Shown here: positions 5,494 through 11,970 of the stretch, one piece after another
Numbering within the stretch: position 1 is the first letter of the stretch
How the letters are laid out: every line of letters starts with the position of its first letter
Source of the DNA: an uncultured Faecalibacterium sp.
GTDB taxonomy: Bacteria; Bacillota; Clostridia; Oscillospirales; Ruminococcaceae
NCBI GenBank assembly: GCA_902463235.1
Contig: CABQER010000022.1
Coordinates: forward strand, 1 to 12,054
DNA length: 12,054 nucleotides
Reading direction: 5' to 3'
The notes under the pieces: generated by a model
What the model was told of the DNA's origin: nothing
Databases searched by the model: none
The model's input: only the letters and a program-made list of their open reading frames with translations
Made by a program: the position numbers and the translations under genes

Positions 5494-6492
5494 TTATTTT
5501 ACATAGCCAAGGGTCGCAGCCATCACGGCCTTGATGGTGTGCATCCGGTTCTCGGCTTCGTCAAACACGATGCTCTGGGGGCCTTCAAACACTTCATCGG
5601 TCACTTCCATGGCATCGCGGCCAAAGCGCTCGCCCATCTCCTTGCCCACGGTGGTCTTGTGGTCGTGGAAGGCGGGCAGGCAGTGCATGAACACAGCGTG
5701 CGGGCCTGCAATGTCCATCAGCTGCTGGTTGATCTGGTAGGCGGCAAGGTCGTTGATGCGCTCAGCCCACACCTCCACCGGCTCACCCATGGACACCCAC
5801 ACATCGGTGTACAGCACGTCGGCACCCTTGGCGGCCTTGGCGGAATCCTCCTCAAAGGTGAGGGTGGCACCGGTCTCGGCAGCGATCTTCTGGCACTCGG
5901 CCACGAGGGCAGCGTCCGGCTGGTACTTCTTGGGTGCACAGGCGGTGAAGTTCAGGCCCATCTTGGCGCAGCCCACCATCAGGCTGTTGCCCATGTTGTA
6001 GCGGGCATCGCCGAAGTAAACGAAGTTGATGCCCTTCAGGTGACCAAAGTGCTCCCGGATGGTGAGGAAGTCGGCCAGGATCTGGGTGGGATGGAACTCG
6101 TTGGTCAGGCCGTTCCACACCGGCACACCGGCGTAGTGGGCAAGGTCTTCCACGATCTGCTGGCCATAGCCGCGGTACTCGATGCCGTCGAACATGCGGC
6201 CCAGCACACGGGCAGTGTCGGCGATGGACTCCTTCTTGCCGATCTGGCTGCCGGACGGGTCAAGGTAGGTCACTTCCATGCCCAGATCGTGAGCAGCGAC
6301 CTCGAAGCTGCAACGGGTGCGGGTGGAGGTCTTTTCAAAGATCAGGGCGATGTTCTTGCCTGCCAGCTGGTCATTGTGGCGGATGCCGGCCTTCTTTTTT
6401 GCCTTCAGGTCTGCGGCAAGGTCCAGCAGTTCTTCGATCTCGGCAGGGGTGTAGTCCAATAGCTTCAAAAAGCTGCGGTTCTTCAGACTCAT
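5494..6492 (-). CDS. argF: Ornithine carbamoyltransferase
   Basis: The protein has 332 aa, normal for the family. The carbamoyl-phosphate site STRTR is at 56-60, HPTQ at 134-137, the DVWVSMGE segment with the SMG ornithine loop at 230-237, and HCLP with the catalytic cysteine at 270-273. It makes citrulline from ornithine and carbamoyl phosphate in the cytoplasm. The sequence is close to the E. coli ArgF/ArgI form along its whole length. It stands alone: no other arginine biosynthesis genes, arginine deiminase or carbamate kinase are beside it. Biosynthetic (argF) versus catabolic (arcB) use therefore cannot be settled from context. The start ATG follows AGAGAGGG. Its promoter is at 6549-6577. 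Confidence 0.95.
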   Translation of the reverse strand: MSLKNRSFLKLLDYTPAEIEELLDLAADLKAKKKAGIRHNDQLAGKNIALIFEKTSTRTRCSFEVAAHDLGMEVTYLDPSGSQIGKKESIADTARVLGRMFDGIEYRGYGQQIVEDLAHYAGVPVWNGLTNEFHPTQILADFLTIREHFGHLKGINFVYFGDARYNMGNSLMVGCAKMGLNFTACAPKKYQPDAALVAECQKIAAETGATLTFEEDSAKAAKGADVLYTDVWVSMGEPVEVWAERINDLAAYQINQQLMDIAGPHAVFMHCLPAFHDHKTTVGKEMGERFGRDAMEVTDEVFEGPQSIVFDEAENRMHTIKAVMAATLGYVK

Positions 6493-6548
6493 TGTATATT
6501 TCCCTCTCTATGCAAGCATTGTTGAATATTTATTCGAGATATAGTTCT

Positions 6549-6577
6549 ATTATAATGATATCCTGTAAAAATTGCAA
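6549..6577 (-). promoter_or_regulatory. argF promoter sharing its -35 with the divergent toxin promoter
   Basis: On the minus strand TTGCAA (6572-6577) and a perfect TATAAT (6549-6554) are separated by 17 bases. The leader is about 50 nt. No clear ArgR box is recognised. Confidence 0.8.
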
Positions 6578-6600
6578 TACCCTGTCGGATATGCTATACT
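6572..6600 (+). promoter_or_regulatory. Toxin promoter, locus 2
   Basis: TTGCAA (6572-6577) and TATACT (6595-6600) with a 17-base spacer. TTGCAA is its own reverse complement, so the identical six base pairs serve as -35 for this promoter and for argF. The predicted start is near 6607, just before the SD-masking hairpin. Confidence 0.75.
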
Positions 6601-6610
6601 GGCTGTGCTG

Positions 6611-6637
6611 CCCTTCTCCATTCTGGCAACAGAAGGG
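6611..6637 (+). promoter_or_regulatory. Leader hairpin masking the toxin Shine-Dalgarno
   Basis: CCCTTCT (6611-6617) pairs with AGAAGGG (6631-6637), the latter being most of the Shine-Dalgarno (AGAAGGGGG) of the peptide starting at 6648. CCA/TGG can pair further inside (6618-6620/6624-6626). In Fst-type toxins a 5' stem-loop similarly limits translation; the same role here is inferred. Confidence 0.65.
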
Positions 6638-6638
6638 G

Positions 6639-6667
6639 GTGGATATCATGGACACCATTCTAACCAA
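6639..6667 (+). repeat. Direct repeat copy a, locus 2 (over the toxin start)
   Basis: GTGGATATCATGGA, then five bases, then TTCTAACCAA. It covers the end of the ribosome binding region, the start codon and the next six codons. The matching copy is at 6800-6826. Confidence 0.75.
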
Positions 6668-6746
6668 TTTTCTGGTGGCTGTCGCAGCACAGGTAGCTGC
6701 ACACTTCCTGTGCAAGTGGCTTGAGAGTCACCGCAAGGGCAAGTAA
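6648..6746 (+). CDS. 32-aa Fst-like membrane peptide, candidate type I toxin (locus 2)
   Basis: The peptide begins MDTILTNFLVAVAAQVAAHF and ends with a charged tail LCKWLESHRKGK: one predicted membrane helix (about residues 4-22), then a Trp-Leu pair and a basic end. This is the length and layout of the Fst/Ldr superfamily of type I toxins (Fst of pAD1 has 33 aa, a membrane helix and a charged tail). Overall residue identity to Fst is low, so family membership is not proven. The start is set by the AGAAGGGGG Shine-Dalgarno, which the leader hairpin can mask. The terminator directly downstream is shared with a convergent RNA. Confidence 0.72.
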   Translation: MDTILTNFLVAVAAQVAAHFLCKWLESHRKGK

Positions 6747-6799
6747 GCACAAAAAGAACCCTCTCGGAGCTGCAACTCTGAGAGGGCTCTTTTTTGTGC
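6747..6799. terminator. Shared bidirectional terminator of locus 2
   Basis: GCACAAAAAG at the left end is matched by CTTTTTTGTGC at the right. CCCTCTC (6760-6766) pairs with GAGAGGG (6780-6786) inside, continued by GAG/CTC. It starts immediately after the peptide stop codon and has T-runs on both strands. Confidence 0.9.
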
Positions 6800-6826
6800 G
6801 TGGATACAATGGAATGTTCTAACCAA
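6800..6826 (+). repeat. Direct repeat copy b, locus 2 (in antitoxin RNA gene)
   Basis: GTGGATACAATGGA, then three bases, then TTCTAACCAA. Compared with copy a (6639-6667), the first block matches at 12 of 14 positions and the second at 10 of 10. Confidence 0.75.
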
Positions 6827-6838
6827 CTTCCTACCCTT

Positions 6839-6866
6839 AGTATATGCAATCCCACACAAAAGTCAA
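6839..6866 (-). promoter_or_regulatory. Strong promoter of the antitoxin RNA, locus 2
   Basis: On the minus strand TTGACT (6861-6866) and TATACT (6839-6844) with a 16-base spacer. No ORF follows, only the short RNA and terminator. It lies 17 bases past the stop of the dCMP deaminase gene. Confidence 0.82.
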
Positions 6867-6883
6867 GATGCTATGAAAAAAGT

Positions 6884-7363
6884 TCACAGCTCCAGCTCGG
6901 CCTTCCGTCCGGTGGATTGATAGGCAGTCAGCTTCACGCCGGCCTTTTTGAACATGAACCGCGCCGCCACGCTGGAATCGCTGTCGTGGTACTTGTCGCC
7001 GTAGTACACCACCTCGGCAATGCCCGACTGGATGATGGCCTTGGTGCACTCGTTGCAGGGGAACAGAGTCACGTACACCCGTGCACCTTTCAGATTATTG
7101 TGGGCGCTGTTGAGGATGGCGTTCAGCTCGGCGTGGCACACGTACATATACTTGGTGTCCAGCGGTGCGCCCTCCCGCTCCCAGGGCATCTCGTCGTCGC
7201 TGCAGCCAATGGGCATACCGTTGTAGCCCAAGGACAGAATTTTGTTTTCCGAGCTGACGATGCACGCGCCCACCTGACTGTTGGGGTCCTTGGAGCGCAT
7301 GGCCGTGAGCAGCGCAATGCCCATGAAATATTCATCCCAGTTGATGTAATCCGTGCGTTTCAT
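6884..7363 (-). CDS. Deoxycytidylate (dCMP) deaminase
   Basis: The 159-aa zinc deaminase converts dCMP to dUMP for thymidylate synthesis. The zinc/catalytic motif HAE is at 77-79 (CHAELNAIL) and the second motif PCxxC at 102-106 (PCNECTK). The N-terminal WDEYFMGIALLTAMRSKDP and the GYNGMP turn are typical of the ComEB/dCMP deaminase family, which is allosterically controlled by dCTP and dTTP. The start ATG follows AAGGAG at nine bases. It has its own promoter and is divergent from the EF-G-like gene. No terminator separates its 3' end from the antitoxin RNA promoter downstream. Confidence 0.93.
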   Translation of the reverse strand: MKRTDYINWDEYFMGIALLTAMRSKDPNSQVGACIVSSENKILSLGYNGMPIGCSDDEMPWEREGAPLDTKYMYVCHAELNAILNSAHNNLKGARVYVTLFPCNECTKAIIQSGIAEVVYYGDKYHDSDSSVAARFMFKKAGVKLTAYQSTGRKAELEL

Positions 7364-7398
7364 TTTGGTATGCTCCTTGTGCCTTTATTCTGCCTTTT

Positions 7399-7427
7399 AT
7401 TATAGCGTATCGCTGTGGATTTTACAA
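7399..7427 (-). promoter_or_regulatory. Promoter of the dCMP deaminase gene
   Basis: On the minus strand TTGTAA (7422-7427) and perfect TATAAT (7399-7404) with a 17-base spacer. The predicted start is near 7392, about 28 nt before the ATG. Confidence 0.8.
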
Positions 7428-7444
7428 TAAACTTTGGCACTGCC

Positions 7445-7457
7445 GTGCAACTTGCAC
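7445..7457. promoter_or_regulatory. Palindrome GTGCAA-C-TTGCAC in the divergent intergenic region
   Basis: A perfect 6+6 inverted repeat around one base, lying 18 bases upstream of the -35 of the deaminase promoter and about 55 bases before that of the EF-G-like gene. It has the shape of a dimeric repressor site; no regulator can be named. Confidence 0.3.
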
Positions 7458-7511
7458 AAAACCTTGCCCCGAAGTTTGGCGCTTGATTCGTCAGAATTTT
7501 CAAACGAAATA

Positions 7512-7540
7512 TTTAAAAATCATTTTGAGTGTGGTATTAT
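7512..7540 (+). promoter_or_regulatory. Probable promoter of the EF-G-like gene
   Basis: TTTAAA (7512-7517, 4 of 6 to consensus) and TATTAT (7535-7540) with a 17-base spacer. The leader is about 60 nt. Confidence 0.5.
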
Positions 7541-7606
7541 CTTTGTAAAATATGCCACAAAAGCGGAGAGAATGCTCCGTGCGGCGGAAATGAGGGAAAA
7601 ACCGAT

Positions 7607-9688
7607 ATGAAATACGCAAGCAACAACATCCGCAATATCTTGATCGCGGGCCATGCCGGCAGCGGCAAAACGACGCTGACCGAGGCATTGGTCTATTTTT
7701 CGGGCGCTGCCGAGCGTATGGGCCGGGTCGAGGACGGCACCACGATTTCGGACTTTGACCCCGAGGAAGCAAAGCGGAAGGCCAGCCTGTCGGCATCGGT
7801 CGTGCCGGTGGAGTATGAGGGCATCAAATACAACCTCATCGACGCTCCGGGCCTGTTCGACTTTGAGGCAGGCGAGTACGAGGGCATCCGGGCGGCCGAG
7901 AGCGTGCTGGTGTGCGTGTCGGGCCGCAGCGGCGTGACCGTCGGCGCGGAAAAGGCTTTCCAGCTGGCCCGCAAGAACGGCAAGGCCACCATGGTCTTTG
8001 TCTCCAAGTGCGATTTGGAGAACGCGAACTACTTCAAGATCCTCGAGGACATGAAGATAAAGTTCGGCGCCACCGTCTGCCCCTGCGTCGTCCCGGCCAA
8101 GCTCGACGACGGCACCCCCGTGTACATCAACCTGTTCAGCCAGAAGGCCTTCAAGTATGAGGGCGGCAAGCAGGTGCAGGTGGACCTGCCCGACATCGGC
8201 CACCGCTTCCAGGGCCTGATCGAGGCCATGAGCGAGGCCATCGCCGAGACCGACGACGAGCTGATGGAGAAGTTCTTCGGCGGCGAGGCATTCACCACCG
8301 AAGAGATCGTTGAGGGGATGCGCAAGGGCGTCAAGGACGGCCTCATCACCCCCGTCTTCTGCGGCAGCGCCGTCAACCAGCAGGCTCTGGATATGCTGCT
8401 GTACAATATGCACAAGCTGCTGCCCAGCCCGGAGCACAACAGCGTTCTGGCTGAGGATGCCAACGGCGAGCCCGTCGAGCTGACCTGTGCCGAGAGCGAG
8501 CCTACCGTGGCCTACGTCTTTAAGACGGTGGCCGACCCCTTCGTGGGCAAGCTGAGCTATCTGCGCGTCGTCAGCGGCAGGATCACCGCAGGCGCTTCTC
8601 TCATCAACGCCCGCACCGGCGAGACCGAGAAGATGGGCAAGCCCCTCACGGTCCTGGGCAAGAAGCAGACGGAGGCCGAGAGCATCGGTGCCGGTGACAT
8701 CGGCGCTGTGGCAAAGCTGGTCAGCGCAAAGACCGGCGACACCCTCTGCGACCCTTCCCGCGTGGTCAAGCTGCCCGCACCCGTCTTCCCGAAGCCCAGC
8801 CTGTTCATGGCTGTCACCGTCGCCAAGAAGGGCGACGAGGGCAAGATCAGCAGCGCTTTGGCCCGTCTGATGGAAGAAGACCCCACCCTGAGCTACCTCA
8901 ACAACGCCGAGACCCATCAGCAGATCATCGGCGGTCTGGGCGAGCAGCACCTCGACGTGGTCAAGGCCAAGCTGAAGAATAAGTTCGGCGTGGAGATCGG
9001 CCTCGAGGCTCCGCGTATCGCCTACCGCGAGTCCATCCGCAAGGCCTGCCAGAAGCAGGGCCGTCATAAGAAGCAGACCGGCGGCCACGGCCAGTTCGGC
9101 GATGTCGTCATCAACTTCGAGCCCTGCGACAGCGAGCAGGTCGTCTTCGAAGAGAAGGTGTTCGGCGGCAGCGTGCCGAAGAACTTCTTCCCGGCTGTTG
9201 AAAAGGGCGTCCGCCTTGCCGCCGAGAAGGGCGTGCTGGCCGGTTATCCCGTGGTCGGCCTGAAAGCCACCCTGCTGGACGGCAGCTACCACCCCGTGGA
9301 CAGCTCCGAAATGGCCTTTATCATGGCCGCAAAGCTGGCTTATAAGGCCGCAATGCCCGAGGCTGGCCCCGTCATCCTCGAGCCTATCCACACCCTGAAG
9401 GCTCATGTCCCCAACGACAATACCGGCGACATCATGGGCGACGTCACCAAGCGCCGCGGCCGCGTGCTGGGCATGGAGCCCGACGAGGACGGCCTGCAGA
9501 CCATCATCGCCGAAGTGCCTCTGGCTGAGCTGGCCAACTTCACCACCTTCATCCGTCAGACCACTCAGGGCCGCGGCTGGTTCACTACCGAGTTCGCCCG
9601 CTACGAGACCCTGCCTGAGATGCTGGTCCCCGCCGTGGTCGAGCAGGCCAGGAAGCTGGGCAACCTGGACGAGTCCGCAGACGACTAA
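7607..9688 (+). CDS. Elongation factor G-like translation GTPase (paralogue)
   Basis: The 693-aa protein has the full EF-G domain order. The GTPase domain has P-loop GHAGSGKT at 15-22. Domain II follows from about residue 300, then domain III with GGLGEQHLDV, domain IV with HKKQTGGHGQFGDV, and domain V from about 600 (IHTLKAHVPNDNTGDIMGD, KRRGRVLGMEP). Several marks separate it from canonical FusA. The switch II DTPGHVDF is DAPGLFDF (79-86), lacking the catalytic histidine. The guanine-specificity NKxD is SKCD (133-136). The domain V loop also differs. It therefore belongs with the EF-G-like group found beside a true fusA in many Firmicutes and Actinobacteria, whose role is poorly defined. 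The ATG at 7607 is preferred over an upstream in-frame ATG because GAGGGA precedes it. Codon use is highly biased, suggesting strong expression. Confidence 0.9.
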   Translation: MKYASNNIRNILIAGHAGSGKTTLTEALVYFSGAAERMGRVEDGTTISDFDPEEAKRKASLSASVVPVEYEGIKYNLIDAPGLFDFEAGEYEGIRAAESVLVCVSGRSGVTVGAEKAFQLARKNGKATMVFVSKCDLENANYFKILEDMKIKFGATVCPCVVPAKLDDGTPVYINLFSQKAFKYEGGKQVQVDLPDIGHRFQGLIEAMSEAIAETDDELMEKFFGGEAFTTEEIVEGMRKGVKDGLITPVFCGSAVNQQALDMLLYNMHKLLPSPEHNSVLAEDANGEPVELTCAESEPTVAYVFKTVADPFVGKLSYLRVVSGRITAGASLINARTGETEKMGKPLTVLGKKQTEAESIGAGDIGAVAKLVSAKTGDTLCDPSRVVKLPAPVFPKPSLFMAVTVAKKGDEGKISSALARLMEEDPTLSYLNNAETHQQIIGGLGEQHLDVVKAKLKNKFGVEIGLEAPRIAYRESIRKACQKQGRHKKQTGGHGQFGDVVINFEPCDSEQVVFEEKVFGGSVPKNFFPAVEKGVRLAAEKGVLAGYPVVGLKATLLDGSYHPVDSSEMAFIMAAKLAYKAAMPEAGPVILEPIHTLKAHVPNDNTGDIMGDVTKRRGRVLGMEPDEDGLQTIIAEVPLAELANFTTFIRQTTQGRGWFTTEFARYETLPEMLVPAVVEQARKLGNLDESADD

Positions 9689-9702
9689 ATAAGACATTTT
9701 CC

Positions 9703-9742
9703 AAGCCCTGTCGGCACTTCCCTCTGTCGGCGGGGCTTTTTT
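9703..9742 (+). terminator. Terminator of the EF-G-like gene
   Basis: The arm AAGCCCTGTCGGC (9703-9715) pairs with 9726-9738 over 13 bp including wobble pairs, with a 10-nt loop and a run of six T. Confidence 0.88.
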
Positions 9743-9776
9743 GCGGCCTTTTTGGCCCGCAGGGCGGCAGTTTTTA

Positions 9777-9805
9777 TTGACAAGGCCGCGGCTTGCTATT
9801 ATAAT
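9777..9805 (+). promoter_or_regulatory. Strong promoter of the greA-lysS operon
   Basis: Perfect TTGACA (9777-9782) and TATAAT (9800-9805) with a 17-base spacer. The predicted start is near 9812, giving a leader of about 80 nt. Confidence 0.92.
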
Positions 9806-9817
9806 GAATAGGTCAAA

Positions 9818-9874
9818 ATGGCATTCGTGTGCGGTTTTATGTTTTATGACACTCTGCCGTACCCCAAAAAATAG
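9818..9874 (+). CDS. Possible 18-codon leader ORF upstream of greA
   Basis: Within the greA leader an ATG at 9818-9820 opens MAFVCGFMFYDTLPYPKK and stops with TAG at 9872-9874, just before the greA Shine-Dalgarno (AAGGAGA). The start is only about six bases from the predicted transcript start and has no clear ribosome binding site. Translation is doubtful; if real it would couple to greA. Confidence 0.25.
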   Translation: MAFVCGFMFYDTLPYPKK

Positions 9875-9890
9875 ATAAGGAGATTTCCAA

Positions 9891-10376
9891 ATGGCACAAG
9901 AGATCAAGATGTCCGCTGCTGGCCTGAAGGCAATGCAGGAGGAACTGGAATACCTGAAGACTGTCCGCCGCAAGGAGCTGGCAGAAGAGATCAAGGAAGC
10001 CCGCAGCCACGGCGACCTGTCCGAGAACAGCGAGTACGACGAGGCCAAGAACACCCAGGGCCTGGTGGAGAACCGCATCACCGAGCTGGAGCAGATGGTC
10101 AAGAACGCTGTCGTCATCGACGAGAGCGAGCTGAGCGTTGAGAGCGTCTCTGTCGGTACTCACGTCACCATCCAGATGGAGGGTGAGGACGAGGTCGAGG
10201 AGTACGACATCGTGGGCCGTACCGAGGCCGACCCCCTGAACGGCAAGATCAGCGACGAGAGCCCCGTGGGCCACGCCCTGCTGGAGAAGGCTGTCGGCGA
10301 CACCGCCGAAGTCCTGCTGCCCACCGGCCTTACCGTCAACTACAAGGTGCTGGGCATCACCCACTCTGCAAACTGA
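9891..10376 (+). CDS. greA: Transcription elongation factor GreA
   Basis: The protein has 161 aa (E. coli GreA has 158). The N-terminal coiled coil (about 8-75) carries the tip motif GDLSENSEYDEAK with the acidic residues D42 and E45. These enter the RNA polymerase secondary channel and stimulate cleavage of backtracked RNA. The C-terminal FKBP-like domain (about 85-158) includes GRTEADPLNGKISDESPVGHALL and the closing KVLGITHSAN. The start ATG follows AAGGAGA. It is first in an operon with lysS, which begins 18 bases downstream, a frequent arrangement in Firmicutes. Confidence 0.97.
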   Translation: MAQEIKMSAAGLKAMQEELEYLKTVRRKELAEEIKEARSHGDLSENSEYDEAKNTQGLVENRITELEQMVKNAVVIDESELSVESVSVGTHVTIQMEGEDEVEEYDIVGRTEADPLNGKISDESPVGHALLEKAVGDTAEVLLPTGLTVNYKVLGITHSAN

Positions 10377-10394
10377 GCCAAGCGGGAGGAAATC

Positions 10395-11906
10395 ATGGAA
10401 GAACAGAAGAAGAACCCCGCACAGGGCCTGTCTGAGAGCGAGCAGGTGCAGGTGCGCCGCCAGAAGCTGGCAGACCTGCAGGCCGCAGGCCGCGACCCCT
10501 TTACCCTGACCAAGTTCCCTCAGGATGCTTACTCTGCTGACCTGAAGGAAGAGTTCAAGGACCTGCCCAACGAGACCGACAGCGGTAAGAAGGTCGCACT
10601 GGCCGGCCGTCTGATGTCCAAGCGCGTCATGGGCAAGGCAAGCTTTGCCCATCTGCGCGACGATAAGGGCGACATCCAGCTCTACGTCCGCCGTGACGAG
10701 CTGGGCGACGACGCTTACGCTGCTTTCAAGAAGCTGGACGTGGGCGACATCATCGGCGTCAAGGGTGAGGTGTTCCGCACCAAGACCGGCGAGCTGAGCG
10801 CCCGTGCCGAGGAGATCACCCTGCTGGCCAAGAGCCTGCGCCCCCTGCCCGAGAAGTTCCACGGCCTGACCGATACCGAGATGCGTTATCGTCAGCGCTA
10901 TGTTGACCTCATCGCAAACCCCGAGGTCAAGGAGACCTTTGTCAAGCGCAGCAGGATCCTGAAGGAGATCCGTGCTTATCTGGACGAGAAGGGCTTCCTG
11001 GAGGTCGATACCCCCATCCTGACCCCGTTCGAGATCGGTGCGTCCGCGCGTCCCTTCTACACCCATCACAACACCCTGAACATGGACATGGTGCTCCGCA
11101 TCGAGACGGAGCTGTACCTGAAGCGCCTCATCGTGGGCGGCATGGACCGCGTCTATGAGGTGGGCCGCATCTTCCGCAACGAGGGCATGGACCCCAAGCA
11201 CAACCCCGAGTTCACCACCATCGAGCTGTATCAGGCGTTCACCGATTTCCACGGCATGATGGACCTGGTGGAGGAGCTGTATAAGCGCCTCGCTCAGAAG
11301 ATCTGCGGCAGTCTGGTCATCCCCTATCAGGGCAAGCAGATCGACATGGGCCACTGGGAGCGCCTGACCATGATCGAGGCCGTCAAGAAGTATTCCGGCG
11401 TTGACTTCAACGACTGGAAGACCGATGAGGACGCCATCGCCGCTGCCAAGGAGCACCATGTGGAGCTGCCCGAGGTCCCCACCAAGGGTGCCATCCTGGC
11501 CGAGTTCTTCGACGCCTTCGTCGAGGACAAGCTCATCCAGCCCACCTTCATCTATGATTACCCCGTCGAGATCAGCCCGCTGGCCAAGCGCAAGCCGGAC
11601 GATCCCGCCTTCACCGAGCGTTTTGAGTACTTCATCGACTGCACCGAGTACGGCAACGCTTTCAGCGAGCTGAACGACCCCATCGACCAGAAGGGCCGCT
11701 TCGAGCGTCAGGTCGCCGAGCGCAAGGCCATCGAGCCCGACTGCAAGGCACAGGTCGATTACGACTACGTCAACGCTCTGGAGTACGGTCTGCCTCCCAC
11801 GGGCGGCCTCGGCTTCGGTGTTGACCGTCTGGTCATGCTGCTGACGGACAGCGCTTCTATCCGTGACGTGCTGCTGTTCCCCACGATGAAGCCGATCGAG
11901 CAGTAA
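10395..11906 (+). CDS. lysS: Lysyl-tRNA synthetase, class II
   Basis: The 503-aa protein charges tRNA-Lys with lysine. The N-terminal OB-fold for the anticodon is at about 66-150 (VALAGRLMSKRVMGKASFAHLRD). The class II core follows: motif 1 around GFLEVDTPIL (200-209), then ARPFYTHHNTL, motif 2 VGRIFRNEGMDPKHNPEFTTIE (about 256-277), and motif 3 GLGFGVDRLVMLLT (471-484) with the arginine at 478, followed by SIRDVLLFPTMKP. The segment before motif 2 reads LRIETELYLKRL, where LRIA-x-ELYLKRL is usual. The start ATG has GGGAGGA five bases upstream. It is second gene of the greA operon and ends in a perfect terminator. Codon bias indicates high expression. Confidence 0.97.
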   Translation: MEEQKKNPAQGLSESEQVQVRRQKLADLQAAGRDPFTLTKFPQDAYSADLKEEFKDLPNETDSGKKVALAGRLMSKRVMGKASFAHLRDDKGDIQLYVRRDELGDDAYAAFKKLDVGDIIGVKGEVFRTKTGELSARAEEITLLAKSLRPLPEKFHGLTDTEMRYRQRYVDLIANPEVKETFVKRSRILKEIRAYLDEKGFLEVDTPILTPFEIGASARPFYTHHNTLNMDMVLRIETELYLKRLIVGGMDRVYEVGRIFRNEGMDPKHNPEFTTIELYQAFTDFHGMMDLVEELYKRLAQKICGSLVIPYQGKQIDMGHWERLTMIEAVKKYSGVDFNDWKTDEDAIAAAKEHHVELPEVPTKGAILAEFFDAFVEDKLIQPTFIYDYPVEISPLAKRKPDDPAFTERFEYFIDCTEYGNAFSELNDPIDQKGRFERQVAERKAIEPDCKAQVDYDYVNALEYGLPPTGGLGFGVDRLVMLLTDSASIRDVLLFPTMKPIEQ

Positions 11907-11926
11907 ATTTCCAATTTAAGAAAAAC

Positions 11927-11970
11927 AAAGCCTGAAACTTCTTGATGTACCGAGAAGTTTCAGGCTTTTT
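11927..11970 (+). terminator. Terminator of the greA-lysS operon
   Basis: AAAGCCTGAAACTTCT (11927-11942) pairs perfectly over 16 bp with 11953-11968, with a 10-nt loop and a T-run; A-rich sequence on the other side makes it potentially bidirectional. Confidence 0.92.

Larger units (their letters stand above)
6747..6832 (-). ncRNA. Candidate antisense antitoxin RNA of type I locus 2 (about 86 nt)
   Basis: The start is estimated seven bases after the -10 box of the promoter at 6839-6866; the end is the shared terminator. On the minus strand a 5' hairpin forms from GGAA/TTCC plus GTT/AAC (plus coordinates 6811-6831) with loop GGTTAG. It displays part of TTGGTTAGAA, the exact complement of toxin mRNA 6658-6667. 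The RNA then continues with the complement of the repeated start-codon region (6800-6813) and the terminator. It is predicted from sequence only. Confidence 0.7.

Noticed and set aside
4939..6462. Plus-strand 507-codon frame across bioY and argF
   Set aside because: It runs through the 3' part of bioY in another frame, a terminator and the antisense of argF; the translation is low-complexity His/Gly/Leu.
7520..10117. Minus-strand open frame of 865 codons opposite the EF-G-like gene
   Set aside because: It is a shadow of the strong codon bias of the real plus-strand genes. It spans the EF-G-like gene, its terminator and the greA promoter, and its product is a repetitive Leu/Val/His/Asp mix with no domain.
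9837..11459. Minus-strand open frame of 540 codons opposite greA-lysS
   Set aside because: The same shadow effect; it crosses two convincing genes and has no recognisable motif.
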